Shown in pieces: positions 6,060 through 14,217 of a DNA stretch of 14,217 nucleotides (its first letter is position 1; each line of letters begins with the position of its first letter). Origin of the DNA: Desulfobacteraceae bacterium (GTDB lineage: Bacteria; Desulfobacterota; Desulfobacteria; Desulfobacterales; ETH-SRB1); contig DAOWEW010000086.1 of the NCBI GenBank assembly GCA_030638305.1, positions 1-14,217 on the forward strand, read 5' to 3'. The notes under the pieces were generated by a model. That model saw only the letters and a program-made list of their open reading frames with translations. It was not told the DNA's origin and searched no databases. A program made the translations under genes and the position numbers.

Positions 6060-7555
6060 ACCGCGTGTTGTTCGAGACCGCCAAAGATGCCATATTTGTA
6101 AGCGATGAGACTGGGAGGTTCGTGAATGTCAATCAGGCAGCTTGTGAATTTCTGGGCTACAGCAGGGAAGAGTTGCTAAAACTGAGTCCTAAAGAGATTG
6201 ATGCCGATCCGACAGGATATGATGCATTTATCAAAATTCGGAACGGACTGACAGATAAATTGACCTTCGAAATTAACCAGATAAAGAAAGATGGGACGCA
6301 TTTGTCCGTGGAAATTACAGGGAGTTTCTTCAATGAAAAGGGGCAGCAAAGGGCTTTAGCAATTGCTCGGGACATCACCAAGCGCAAGAAAACAGAGGAA
6401 GAAAAGAAAAAACTTGAAGCCCAACTCCACCGGGCTCAAAAAATGGAAGCTATCGGGAAATTGGCTGGAGGCATTGCCCACCAGTTTAACAACGCCTTAT
6501 GTGTGATTACAGGAAACCTTGATTTATTTAAGATGAATTTTCCCGGTAATGAGAAGGTAGCTGATTATACTATGGAAATGAAAGATTCCACTCACCGAAT
6601 GACTCGACTGACCGCTCAATTGCTGGCCTATGCCAGAGGCGGAAAATATCAGGCTAAAACGATATCACTGACTGCTTTCGTGAGAGATACACTGCTTTTG
6701 ATCAAACACACCATTGATTCCGCCATATCTGTGGATACAGATCTGCCTCCGAGGGTTTGGAATGTAAAGGCCGACCTGACGCAGATGCAGATGGCGCTGT
6801 CCGCTGTTCTGATCAATGCGGCTGAGGCGATGGATGGTAAAGGCCAAATCCGGGTTGCCTGTAAAAATATGATGATAACTGGTGAGACAGTCAAAGATTT
6901 CCACGGATTAAAGCCTGGAAACTATGTCAACCTTACGATAACCGATGACGGCAAGGGTATGGATAAAGAGACAAGAAAACGAATATTTGAACCTTTTTTC
7001 ACCACCAAGTTTCAAGGTCGTGGTCTTGGGATGGCAGCAACATACGGTATTATCAAAAATCATGATGGCTGGATATCGGTTGATTCGGAACCTGGCCAGG
7101 GGACTATTGTAAAAATTTACCTGCCTGCCACCCAGGCACAGGTGCAAGAACAGGAAAAACCAAAAACCGAACCGATTAAAGGCAAAGGCACCATACTGGT
7201 TATTGAAGATGAAGAGATGGTTATGGAAATGACCCGAAAAACATTAGAAATGCTGGGTTACACTGTCATAGAGGCCAAAACGGGGCAGGAGGCCATTAAT
7301 GTTGCCAAGACCTTTGACGATGATATTGATCTTGCCATGCTTGATATTCTTTTGCCTGATATGAGCGGAGATGCTATCTATCCGTTTCTCATGAAAGCTC
7401 GCCCCGATCTGAAAGTAATAGTTTTCAGCGGCTATTCCGTAGATGGACCGGCTCGGGAAATTCTGAATGCAGGAGCTGAAGATTTCATTCAAAAACCGTT
7501 TTCTATCGCAGAATTATCAGAAAAACTGAAGAAAACATTAGAAAGTGAGAAGTGA
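5639..7555 (+). CDS. Hybrid histidine kinase REC-PAS-HisKA-HATPase-REC with inactive N-terminal receiver
   Basis: A 638-residue soluble kinase. The N-terminal receiver (1-120) keeps ED (9-10), S82 and K104, but the phospho-accepting Asp is Asn (N54 in LILVNYSLP), so it cannot be phosphorylated normally. PAS is at about 138-250, HisKA has H281 in GGIAHQFNNAL (Gln instead of Asp after the His), and HATPase_c has a variant N-box (S388, N393), G1 DDGKGM (436-441) and G2 GRGLGMA (460-466). The C-terminal receiver (about 517-638) is intact (D569, S597, K619). The ATG at 5639 is chosen because it aligns with the paralogue's start at 10221. An adjacent ATG at 5636 is equally possible, and AGGAG at 5618-5622 is rather distant. 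The last codons (ESEK, stop) are formed by a 7-base repeat. The first receiver probably acts as a fixed regulatory or docking domain. Confidence 0.93.
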   Translation: MTLHLLILEDNPDDAELAVKELEREGFNVKWTRVDTEKAFRKALAEKPDLILVNYSLPSFNGPAALEVHRQLHLEIPLIVYSGAISEEVAVECMKYGATDYIFKDNLSHLGLVVKQALEEMKICRKSKQAEDALRESEEKYRVLFETAKDAIFVSDETGRFVNVNQAACEFLGYSREELLKLSPKEIDADPTGYDAFIKIRNGLTDKLTFEINQIKKDGTHLSVEITGSFFNEKGQQRALAIARDITKRKKTEEEKKKLEAQLHRAQKMEAIGKLAGGIAHQFNNALCVITGNLDLFKMNFPGNEKVADYTMEMKDSTHRMTRLTAQLLAYARGGKYQAKTISLTAFVRDTLLLIKHTIDSAISVDTDLPPRVWNVKADLTQMQMALSAVLINAAEAMDGKGQIRVACKNMMITGETVKDFHGLKPGNYVNLTITDDGKGMDKETRKRIFEPFFTTKFQGRGLGMAATYGIIKNHDGWISVDSEPGQGTIVKIYLPATQAQVQEQEKPKTEPIKGKGTILVIEDEEMVMEMTRKTLEMLGYTVIEAKTGQEAINVAKTFDDDIDLAMLDILLPDMSGDAIYPFLMKARPDLKVIVFSGYSVDGPAREILNAGAEDFIQKPFSIAELSEKLKKTLESEK

Positions 7556-7577
7556 AAATTTAAGGGACCGTGAAAAG
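7546..7577 (+). repeat. Interrupted 7-base repeats (TGAGAAG, TGAAAAT, TGAAAAG) spanning the kinase stop codon
   Basis: Heptads at 7546-7552 and 7553-7559, then another TGAAAAG at 7571-7577 after 11 unrelated bases. The kinase stop TGA (7553-7555) is the start of the second heptad. No promoter or terminator could be assigned in the rest of this 59-base gap. Confidence 0.5.
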
Positions 7578-7601
7578 TGATGTTTTTCTATTTGGATTGT
7601 T

Positions 7602-7606
7602 AGGAG
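7602..7606 (+). promoter_or_regulatory. Ribosome binding site of the GAF-PAS-PAS kinase
   Basis: AGGAG lies 8 bases upstream of the ATG at 7615 and supports this start. Confidence 0.7.
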
Positions 7607-7614
7607 AATAAATT

Positions 7615-10221
7615 ATGGAAAAACCAGTGAGATCTTCTTTTCAACATCTCAGTATTTCTTATGAGTGTTCGCTTGCCATTGGTAACAGTTTGAACCTGTC
7701 AGAAATGCTTCACGAAGTTATTCATACGATGGTGCATAAAACGAATGCTCATTGCGGTATTATCTGGGTCAAAAATGGAGAAAATAAACTCCAACCAATG
7801 GCAAGTGCCGGAATTAATATAGAAGATATGCCCGCACAAGGCGAAATAATGGATCTCGTGGATGTTTTAAATCAAATACAAAAAAACCGGCAAGTTGTGC
7901 TTAGAAACAAAGATGACAAAGATTTTTTGAAGTATTGTCCTGTCCTGACAGAAAAAGAAGAATCCGTATTGATTGTGCCTGTAACCAATTTAGCAATTCT
8001 TTATCTAATCTATGCCAGCAGGGAAATAACAGATGAACCTTTAGCAAATCTGCTTGCCGGTCTTTCTAAAAAGTTAAGCGTTGCTATAAAAGCTTGTATG
8101 GCTCATAAGAATATTATTAATGAAGTACAGATGAGAGTGGAAGCAGAAAAGAAACTAAAAAAGAAAACAGAGCAACTGATCTCCAGTAAAAAAGAACTTC
8201 AAAGGCTTTATGGAGAATCTGAACAAGCCAGAAAGTCACTACTGAGCATCCTGGAAGATGTTACGCAAAAAGAGAAGGCGTTGCGTAACGCAAAGGACAA
8301 TATGACCAACTTTCTGAACTCCATGACAGACGGGGTATATATTGTCAACAGGGAGCATGACATAAAGTTTGTGAATCCTGTGCTTACAAAAGACTTTGGT
8401 CCATTTGAGGGGAAAAAATGTTACAAGTATTTTCACGATCGGGACGAAGTGTGTCCATTGTGCAAAAATAATGATGTTTTTGCAGGAAAAACCGTTCACT
8501 GGGAATGGTATTCGTTCAAGAACCGGAAAACGTATGACCTGATTGACACTCCACTGACATTGCCGGATGGAAGCATCGGCAAACTGGAAATATTTCGTGA
8601 CATTACCGAACGGAAGCAGGCAGAGGAGGCGCTGCAAAATAGCGAAGAAAGACTTGCAAGAGCTGTTGAGGGAAATTCGATCCCAACCTTTTTGATTGAC
8701 AGTAATCACTTCATAACGCACTGGAATAAATCCTGTGAAAATTTAACCGGTATTTCTGCGGCTGAAATTCTCGGCACCCAGAAAGCGTGGTCCGCTTTTT
8801 ATGCTGAAGAAAGACCGGTGCTGGCTGATTTAATAGTGGATGAAGCAACAGAGAAAGAGATAGCCGGGTATTATAAGGGTAAGTATAATAAATCTATCCT
8901 GACTGAAGGCGCGTATGAATATGAAGATTTTTATCCTGATTTGGGCGGAAAAGGCAAATGGCTTTTCTTAACTGCAGCGCCGTTGAGAGACCAACAGGAA
9001 AAGATTGTTGGAGCAATAGAAACTTTTCAGGATATTACCGAACGAAAAAGTATAGATGAGCAGCTCCGGCAGTCTCAAAAGATGGAAGCCATCGGCACTC
9101 TGGCCGGCGGCGTTGCCCATGATTTCAACAACCTTCTGACAGTTATCATAGGCAATGCCGAGCTTGCGTTGATGAATGTCATTAAGAATGAATCCTTACG
9201 CAAGGGAATAGAAGAAATCAAGAAAGCCGGGGACAAGGCCGCATCTCTTACCAGGCAGCTTCTTGCCTTCAGCCGTAAGCAGATGATAATGCCTGAGGTT
9301 ATAGATCTGAATAAAGGGATAAACGAAACAAAAAAAATGCTTAAGCGTACGATCGGAGAAGATATTGAAATTTTAACGATTTTAGAACCTGAGTTGTGGA
9401 AAGTCCATGCAGATTCCGGACAGATCGACCAAATAATCATGAACATGGTGGTCAATGCCAGAGACGCCATGCCACAGGGGGGAAAGCTCACCATTGAGAC
9501 AGCCAATGCTGATCTAAACGAGAACTATTTTCGCGAACACGGTATTAAAGATACACTGGGCCATTATGTTATGCTGGCTGTAAGTGATACCGGAAACGGG
9601 ATGGACAAGGAAACCCGGGAACATATCTTTGATCCTTTCTTTACCACAAAGGAGGTCGGCAAGGGTACGGGACTGGGCCTGTCTACAGTTTACGGCATTG
9701 TTAAGCAAAATAATGGTTTTATCTGGGTTTGCAGCGAATCCGGACAGGGTTCCACATTCAAGGTCTATCTGCCCAAAGTGAAGGAAGATGCAGACTCGGA
9801 GGAAAAACAACGGCCCCCTGTAGTCGAGCTTGGCGGTTCTGAAACCGTTTTGATTGTGGAGGATGATTATGGTCTTCGAAAACTTGCGCAAGAGGTTCTC
9901 CGGAGCTATGGCTACAGGGTCATTGTAGCTGAAAACGGTGAAGATGCTTTGAGGGTCAGCCAGACGCACAAGGAGCCGATCCACCTGTTGCTCACCGATG
10001 TGGTAATGCCCAGAATGGGCGGGAAGAAACTCGCAGAAAGACTGCAGCCTCTTTATCCCCGGATAAAGGTAATTTATATGTCAGGATACACGGACAATGC
10101 CATTGTTCGTCACGGCGTTTTGGCGCCGGAACTAAATTTCCTTAAAAAGCCTTTTACACCGGAAGGCTTGGCACACAAGGTACGGGAAGTGCTGGGTAAT
10201 ATGAATCAAAAATGGAAATAA
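7615..10221 (+). CDS. Hybrid histidine kinase, GAF-PAS-PAS-HisKA-HATPase-REC
   Basis: An 868-residue soluble kinase. A degenerate GAF-like domain (about 10-165) is followed by a coiled coil (about 168-228), PAS1 (about 228-335) and PAS2 (about 340-478, with [20 protein letters not shown]). HisKA has H502 in [11 protein letters not shown], and HATPase_c has N-box [13 protein letters not shown] (N610, N614), G1 DTGNGM (658-663) and G2 GKGTGLGLS (682-690). The C-terminal receiver (about 743-868) has D795, S823 and K845. PAS1 carries three cysteines in a CX10CX2C spacing (C269, C280, C283), with H274 between the first two, which could bind a metal or respond to redox. No published function is known to me. 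The C-terminal two fifths are closely related to the next gene at DNA level. The 3' end touches the next gene as TAATG, so the two are translationally coupled. All catalytic residues are present, so an active phosphorelay kinase is likely. Confidence 0.94.
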   Translation: MEKPVRSSFQHLSISYECSLAIGNSLNLSEMLHEVIHTMVHKTNAHCGIIWVKNGENKLQPMASAGINIEDMPAQGEIMDLVDVLNQIQKNRQVVLRNKDDKDFLKYCPVLTEKEESVLIVPVTNLAILYLIYASREITDEPLANLLAGLSKKLSVAIKACMAHKNIINEVQMRVEAEKKLKKKTEQLISSKKELQRLYGESEQARKSLLSILEDVTQKEKALRNAKDNMTNFLNSMTDGVYIVNREHDIKFVNPVLTKDFGPFEGKKCYKYFHDRDEVCPLCKNNDVFAGKTVHWEWYSFKNRKTYDLIDTPLTLPDGSIGKLEIFRDITERKQAEEALQNSEERLARAVEGNSIPTFLIDSNHFITHWNKSCENLTGISAAEILGTQKAWSAFYAEERPVLADLIVDEATEKEIAGYYKGKYNKSILTEGAYEYEDFYPDLGGKGKWLFLTAAPLRDQQEKIVGAIETFQDITERKSIDEQLRQSQKMEAIGTLAGGVAHDFNNLLTVIIGNAELALMNVIKNESLRKGIEEIKKAGDKAASLTRQLLAFSRKQMIMPEVIDLNKGINETKKMLKRTIGEDIEILTILEPELWKVHADSGQIDQIIMNMVVNARDAMPQGGKLTIETANADLNENYFREHGIKDTLGHYVMLAVSDTGNGMDKETREHIFDPFFTTKEVGKGTGLGLSTVYGIVKQNNGFIWVCSESGQGSTFKVYLPKVKEDADSEEKQRPPVVELGGSETVLIVEDDYGLRKLAQEVLRSYGYRVIVAENGEDALRVSQTHKEPIHLLLTDVVMPRMGGKKLAERLQPLYPRIKVIYMSGYTDNAIVRHGVLAPELNFLKKPFTPEGLAHKVREVLGNMNQKWK
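9064..10197 (+). repeat. Dispersed direct repeat B, copy 1 (HisKA-HATPase-REC module)
   Basis: Pairs with 11100-12236 at an offset of 2036-2039 bases, the difference being one codon inserted in the second copy near 11590. Long stretches are identical, for example around the N-box and the G2 box. Confidence 0.8.
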
Positions 10222-10641
10222 TGACATTACATCTATTAATTCTTGAAGACAACCCTGATGATGCTGAATTGGCAGTAAAGGAACTCGAACGTAAAGGGTT
10301 TAACGTGAACTGGACCAGGGTGGATACTGAGGAAGCCTTTAGAAAGGCATTAGCCCAAAAACCCGACTTGATCTTAGTTGACTATTCGCTTCCGTCTTTT
10401 GACGGCCTGGCCGCGCTGGAGGTACACCGGCAACTTGATCTTGATATTCCGATAATCATTGTTTCAGGCACAATTGGCGAGGAAATAGCTGTTGAATGTA
10501 TGAAATCCGGTGCCACGGATTATGTTTTGAAAGACAACCTCTCGCGTTTGGGTCCTGTTGTAAAACGGGTTCTTGATGAAATGAAAATATACCGGAAAAG
10601 CAAGCAGGCAGAGAAGGCGTTGCGGGAAAGCAAGAGCCGAT
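10214..10641 (+). repeat. Dispersed direct repeat A, copy 2 (N-terminal receiver module)
   Basis: Second copy of the receiver module at 5632-6059, offset 4582 bases. The homology begins a few bases before the start codon (GAAATAATGACATTAC against GAAATGATGACATTAC) and fades in the PAS region. Confidence 0.8.
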
Positions 10642-12242
10642 ACAAACGCTTGTATTCTATGACCAGGTTGATGTGTGACAACCTGCCTGAGCTTATATGG
10701 GCAAAAAATTCGGAAAACAAATTTATCTTTGCAAACAAAGCTTGTTGTGAACAATTACTTAATGCCAAAAATACTGATGAGCCTATTGGAAAAACAGACA
10801 TGTATTTTGGCAACAGGGAAAAAGAATCCCATCCTGAAAATCCTGAGTATCATACATTAGGAGAAACATGTACGGGTTCTGACCTGGTAGTTCTGGAAAC
10901 GGAAAAACCGCTAAGATCCGACGAATTCGGGAATCTTAAAGGAAAATTTGTTTATCTTGATGTATATAAAGCGCCTTTTCGGGATGAAAATGGCAACCTG
11001 ATAGGAACGGTCGGTTGTGCCAGGGATATAACAAAAGAAAAAGAAATAGAAAAAAAGCAGAAGAAAGAAAAGGAAGAAAAGTTAAAACTCGAAACCCAAC
11101 TCCGCCACTCCCAGAAAATGGAAGCCATCGGCGTTCTGGCCGGGGGCATTGCCCATGATTTTAACAATATACTGACCACCATCATCGGGAATACCGAGCT
11201 ATCATTAATGGATGGTATAGAGAATGAGCAATTACGCAATGACATGAAAGAAATCAAAAAAGCGGGCGAAAAGGCAGCTTCTTTGACCCGGCAGCTTCTT
11301 GCCTTCAGCCGCAAGCAGATAATCAAGCCTAAGTTCCTGGATATTAATGAATTATTAACAGATATAGAAAAGATGCTTAGTCGCCTTATAGGAGAGGATA
11401 TTGAGTTGTTGACGATTCCTGCTCCTGCATTGTGGCAGATAAAAATAGACCCCGGCCAGATTGAGCAGGTACTCTTGAACATGGTGGTCAATGCCAAAGA
11501 CGCCATGCCACAGGGAGGAAGGCTCACCATTGAGACAGTCAATGCTGATCTGAACGAAAATTATTTTCGCGAACATGGTATTGAAGGAAAAATGTTAGGC
11601 CATTATGTAATACTAACTGTAAGCGATACCGGAATCGGAATGGACAAAGAAACCCGGGAACATATGTTCGAGCCTTTCTTTACCACAAAGGAAATCGGCA
11701 AGGGTACGGGATTGGGCCTGTCCACAGTCTACGGCATTGTTAAACAGAACAATGGGTTTGTATGGGTTTACAGTGAGCCTGGCCAGGGTTCTACTTTCAA
11801 GGTCTATTTTCCTGAAGTGAAAAAGGATGCGGAGCCGGAGGGAAAAAAACAAACCACGGCATTCGAACTTGACGGTTTTGAGACTATTTTGATTGTAGAA
11901 GATGATGATTCGCTCCGAACTTTTGTGCAAAAGGTTCTCCAGAGCTATGGGTACAGGTGCCTGGATGCTGAAAATGGCGAAGATGCCCTGAGAGTCTGCA
12001 AGGAGTATGATGGTCGGATTAATCTGATGATAACTGATGTGGTGATGCCGAAGATGGGCGGCGGTGAAGCAGCAAAACGGCTGCGGCCTCTTTATCCACA
12101 GATGAAGGTGATTTATATGTCAGGATACACTGACAACGCCATAGTTCACCACGGTGTTCTGGAGCCGGGGCTGAATTTCCTTGAAAAGCCTTTTACACCG
12201 AAAGGTCTGGCACATAAAGTGCGGGAAGTGCTGGATGAGTGA
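10221..12242 (+). CDS. Hybrid histidine kinase, REC-PAS-HisKA-HATPase-REC (mosaic paralogue)
   Basis: A 673-residue soluble kinase. The N-terminal receiver (1-120) has ED (9-10), phospho-accepting D54 and K104. PAS is at about 145-272 ([21 protein letters not shown] to [10 protein letters not shown]), followed by a highly charged coiled coil (272-295). HisKA has H312 in [11 protein letters not shown], and HATPase_c has the N-box [12 protein letters not shown] (N420, N424), G1 DTGIGM (469-474) and G2 GKGTGLGLS. The C-terminal receiver (about 554-673) has D606, S633 and K656. The start at 10221 forms TAATG with the preceding stop and aligns with the paralogue start at 5639. An in-frame ATG at 10212 would add three residues. 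Its receiver matches the kinase at 5639 and its HisKA-HATPase-REC half matches the kinase at 7615, so it is a domain mosaic. Everything needed for an active relay is present. Confidence 0.93.
   Translation: MTLHLLILEDNPDDAELAVKELERKGFNVNWTRVDTEEAFRKALAQKPDLILVDYSLPSFDGLAALEVHRQLDLDIPIIIVSGTIGEEIAVECMKSGATDYVLKDNLSRLGPVVKRVLDEMKIYRKSKQAEKALRESKSRYKRLYSMTRLMCDNLPELIWAKNSENKFIFANKACCEQLLNAKNTDEPIGKTDMYFGNREKESHPENPEYHTLGETCTGSDLVVLETEKPLRSDEFGNLKGKFVYLDVYKAPFRDENGNLIGTVGCARDITKEKEIEKKQKKEKEEKLKLETQLRHSQKMEAIGVLAGGIAHDFNNILTTIIGNTELSLMDGIENEQLRNDMKEIKKAGEKAASLTRQLLAFSRKQIIKPKFLDINELLTDIEKMLSRLIGEDIELLTIPAPALWQIKIDPGQIEQVLLNMVVNAKDAMPQGGRLTIETVNADLNENYFREHGIEGKMLGHYVILTVSDTGIGMDKETREHMFEPFFTTKEIGKGTGLGLSTVYGIVKQNNGFVWVYSEPGQGSTFKVYFPEVKKDAEPEGKKQTTAFELDGFETILIVEDDDSLRTFVQKVLQSYGYRCLDAENGEDALRVCKEYDGRINLMITDVVMPKMGGGEAAKRLRPLYPQMKVIYMSGYTDNAIVHHGVLEPGLNFLEKPFTPKGLAHKVREVLDE
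11100..12236 (+). repeat. Dispersed direct repeat B, copy 2 (HisKA-HATPase-REC module)
   Basis: Second copy of the catalytic and receiver module at 9064-10197. The tandem arrangement of long similar segments makes recombination between the two kinases plausible. Confidence 0.8.
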
Positions 12243-12296
12243 AGACGTTCATCTTTTTAGGAACAGGAACGAAATAAAAAATTTTGGAATAATCCT

Positions 12297-13676
12297 ATGA
12301 AATCAAAGCTTATTTTATGTGTTCTATTAATATTACTTCTAATCGGATGTGCTGATAATGATGCGCCGACCGTAAAGAAAAGAGATGATTTTAAAGGAAC
12401 TTCCAAACAAACCGAAAAAAAACTGAACTGGATGGGACACTGGCTTGGCGATCATGATCGTGAAATTCTTGTACGGGAGGTTGCCCAGGATTTTGAATTA
12501 CTGAATCCCGATATAAATATCAATCTCAAATTTCCTTCTCAGATAATGGGATTACGCAGCAGAGAGAAAACGGGAAAATTTATAGCTGATATGATAAAGG
12601 CAGGTAATATAGATTGGGATGTTGTATGGCTGGATGACTTCATTTATCAGCGTGTCGCAGAAAAACTGGGAGATCCCAAATGGGGAAAAGAATATCTTGT
12701 GAATTTTGAAAATGTGCCTGGTTTTAAAGAAACACAGAAATCCTTTATCATAAATGATCCTGTTTACAGAGAACAAACAGGAGGCATAATAGCAGGATCA
12801 TATATTGAAGGTTATTACTATGCAATTTACTATAATAAAAATGTTGCAGAAAAAATGAGTCTTCAGATAAAAAAGCATGATATGACTTTTGATGAGCTAT
12901 TAGAATACGTTAAAGCTGTCTGTAAATATAACAAGAAACACGATACTAATATTGCAGCATTTTATGAAAGCAGGAACTATATTACTATGGAATTATTATT
13001 TCAAAACCTCTATAAATCCGAACTCAAAGATTTCAGGAAAGTTAAAGAAGAAACAGGCTCAGAACAAAAAAATACAGCTCTCCTGAGAACTTTTAAGGCC
13101 TTTGAAGAGCTGGGCAAATATAATCCGTTAATTGATACCCATAGTGAAAATATCTGGCGCAAGACAAGACATCTTATATTAGAAGACAAATGTCTGTTTT
13201 ACGTGAATGGTATCTGGATGTATAATCACTGGATGAGCATAGACGAAGAAGAAACAAAAAAGATGATACCGGCAGAACTGCCGGTATTTCAGAAAGTAGA
13301 CTATTATCTTGGAGGCTTTATTCCGGCATGGGCAGTAATGAAAGATTCCCCAAATAAAAAAGAAGCAATTAAGCTTTTGATGTTCTGGAGTAGAGCACGG
13401 GTTGCCGAGAAATGGGTGAGGTATGCAAAAGCGCCTACAGGAATAGCCGGTAATATCAGTTTTTCTGATATCGGCGAGGATACTTTCGCTCAATTCCTTA
13501 CAGAAATCACAGACAAATATGGCAGCAATGTTCATTATAGCGCTAATGCGGGATACATCCTCGGAGAAAAGAACCGGCTTCTGCAACAGAATATTAACGA
13601 AAAACTGTTGAAGCTATTAGACTGCAATATAACAGCTCAGCAGGCTTATGATGAAATTATGAAAAAGGTTATATGA
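12297..13676 (+). CDS. Extracellular solute-binding lipoprotein (ABC-type, family 1-like)
   Basis: A 459-residue exported protein. A lysine-led hydrophobic signal peptide ends in the lipobox LIGC (C18), so it should be lipidated and membrane anchored. Ala at +2 of the mature protein would allow outer-membrane sorting. The mature part follows the sugar-type periplasmic binding protein pattern: an early strand with WMGHWLGDHDREILVREVAQDFELLNPDI, then a DWDVVWLDDF-like segment after IKAGNI, and a C-terminal AIKLLMFWSRARVAEKW block. The ligand is not predictable. It begins 54 bases after the kinase with only a weak GGA site at 12286-12288, and is AT-rich compared with the kinases. It overlaps the following sensor gene by ATGA, so it probably serves as a ligand-sensing partner of that sensor rather than a transporter subunit. 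No permease or ATPase subunit gene is seen. Confidence 0.87.
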   Translation: MKSKLILCVLLILLLIGCADNDAPTVKKRDDFKGTSKQTEKKLNWMGHWLGDHDREILVREVAQDFELLNPDININLKFPSQIMGLRSREKTGKFIADMIKAGNIDWDVVWLDDFIYQRVAEKLGDPKWGKEYLVNFENVPGFKETQKSFIINDPVYREQTGGIIAGSYIEGYYYAIYYNKNVAEKMSLQIKKHDMTFDELLEYVKAVCKYNKKHDTNIAAFYESRNYITMELLFQNLYKSELKDFRKVKEETGSEQKNTALLRTFKAFEELGKYNPLIDTHSENIWRKTRHLILEDKCLFYVNGIWMYNHWMSIDEEETKKMIPAELPVFQKVDYYLGGFIPAWAVMKDSPNKKEAIKLLMFWSRARVAEKWVRYAKAPTGIAGNISFSDIGEDTFAQFLTEITDKYGSNVHYSANAGYILGEKNRLLQQNINEKLLKLLDCNITAQQAYDEIMKKVI

Positions 13677-14164
13677 AAAAAAATAAAATATCTGATTTGA
13701 GCTTAAGAACAAAAATATTTGTATTTACTATTATGCCGTTTGTTTTTGTGATTATAATAATCAGTATATTATCAATTCAAAACAGGATGAAAAATGAAAG
13801 GGAGCTGACTTTAAACAGAATTGAATCTTATGTAACTCTATTGGAAAGTGGTGATTTGAGTTTTAACAGTATAAAACAAAAGGAAAAAATAGAAAAATTT
13901 CTCAATGAGAAAGTTTTATCAGCCGAACTTATAAAAAGAGACCGCAATATTGCCTTTACCACCGGCGGTCCCGAATATGAGATTAACAAAAAACAGATCG
14001 ACAAAGCATTTCAAGGTTATATTATAACTTTTACCAAACAGAACAAAATCCCTGTTCTAATCTCACTGTACCCAATTATTGTCAAAAATACAGTAGTCGG
14101 TATTCTTCACCTTGAACTTTCATTTGAAAAATCTAACGACAGAATCAGACAATATATATTTTAA
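13673..14164 (+). CDS. Membrane-anchored periplasmic sensor, apparently truncated
   Basis: A 163-residue protein starting in an ATGA overlap with the binding-protein gene, hence translationally coupled. A short basic cytoplasmic tail (KISDLSLRTK) precedes one membrane helix (about 15-35), followed by a periplasmic region (about 36-160) with RNIAFTTGGPEYEINKK and VGILHLELSFEKS, which is the strand pattern of a Cache-like sensor. In relatives, a second membrane helix, HAMP and a kinase or cyclase domain would follow after this point, but a TAA stop comes right where that helix should start. The gene may be a genuine short receptor subunit or a frameshifted remnant of a larger sensor. In the +1 frame the last 76 bases of the window are open. 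I cannot identify the sensed molecule. The binding protein upstream is the obvious candidate partner. Confidence 0.75.
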   Translation: MKKNKISDLSLRTKIFVFTIMPFVFVIIIISILSIQNRMKNERELTLNRIESYVTLLESGDLSFNSIKQKEKIEKFLNEKVLSAELIKRDRNIAFTTGGPEYEINKKQIDKAFQGYIITFTKQNKIPVLISLYPIIVKNTVVGILHLELSFEKSNDRIRQYIF

Positions 14165-14217
14165 TATATTCCAACGCGGTGAGGAAGCACCAAAAAAGTT
14201 TAGACCGGATCTTATAC

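Noticed and set aside
8239..8721. Minus-strand open frame of 160 codons, and similar ones at 9075-9506, 9514-9984 and 10952-11542
   Set aside because: All lie antisense to clear kinase domains, recur at equivalent places in paralogues because the sense sequence is conserved, and show no protein family pattern.

Overview
The window is a 14.2 kb, entirely plus-strand stretch of bacterial DNA dominated by two-component signalling genes. It holds five histidine kinases (one cut by the left edge, four of them hybrids), two stand-alone receiver proteins, one AAA+ ATPase with a DUF4143-type tail, and at the right end a lipoprotein solute-binding protein followed by a short membrane sensor. I infer an uncultured or environmental Desulfobacterota (Deltaproteobacteria) genome, because the PAS/HisKA/HATPase/REC style, with motifs such as [25 protein letters not shown] and GIVKQNNGF, is typical of kinases from that group. 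This is recalled family style, not a search result.

Layout: (1) 2-1559, a PAS histidine kinase overlapping a small Rcp1-like response regulator. (2) 1619-4367, a REC-PAS-PAS-HisKA-HATPase-REC hybrid kinase followed 19 bases later by a receiver-only protein. (3) 4401-5596, an AT-rich ATPase gene with its own promoter, which is flanked and overlapped by two copies of a 20-base palindrome. (4) 5639-12242, three hybrid kinases: REC*-PAS-HK-REC (* = phospho-accepting Asp replaced by Asn), GAF-PAS-PAS-HK-REC and REC-PAS-HK-REC. The third looks like a mosaic of the other two. (5) 12297-14164, a solute-binding lipoprotein translationally coupled (ATGA) to a membrane-anchored sensor that stops where its second membrane helix should begin.

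Together the signalling genes encode five phospho-donor His sites and eight intact receiver Asp sites plus one dead one. No DNA-binding, c-di-GMP, Hpt or other recognisable output domain is present, so the phosphoryl output must leave this locus through the small receivers (1134-1559, 4002-4367) or through partners outside the window. Several sensory domains point to redox or small-ligand input: a NifL-like PAS, and a PAS with a CX10CX2C cysteine cluster. The right-hand solute-binding protein and sensor suggest a separate periplasmic ligand-sensing unit.

Between several genes lie short runs of degenerate 7-base tandem repeats, two of which supply the stop codons of the preceding genes. I found no rRNA, tRNA, CRISPR array, insertion sequence or convincing rho-independent terminator. 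No gene-free stretch longer than about 95 bases occurs.
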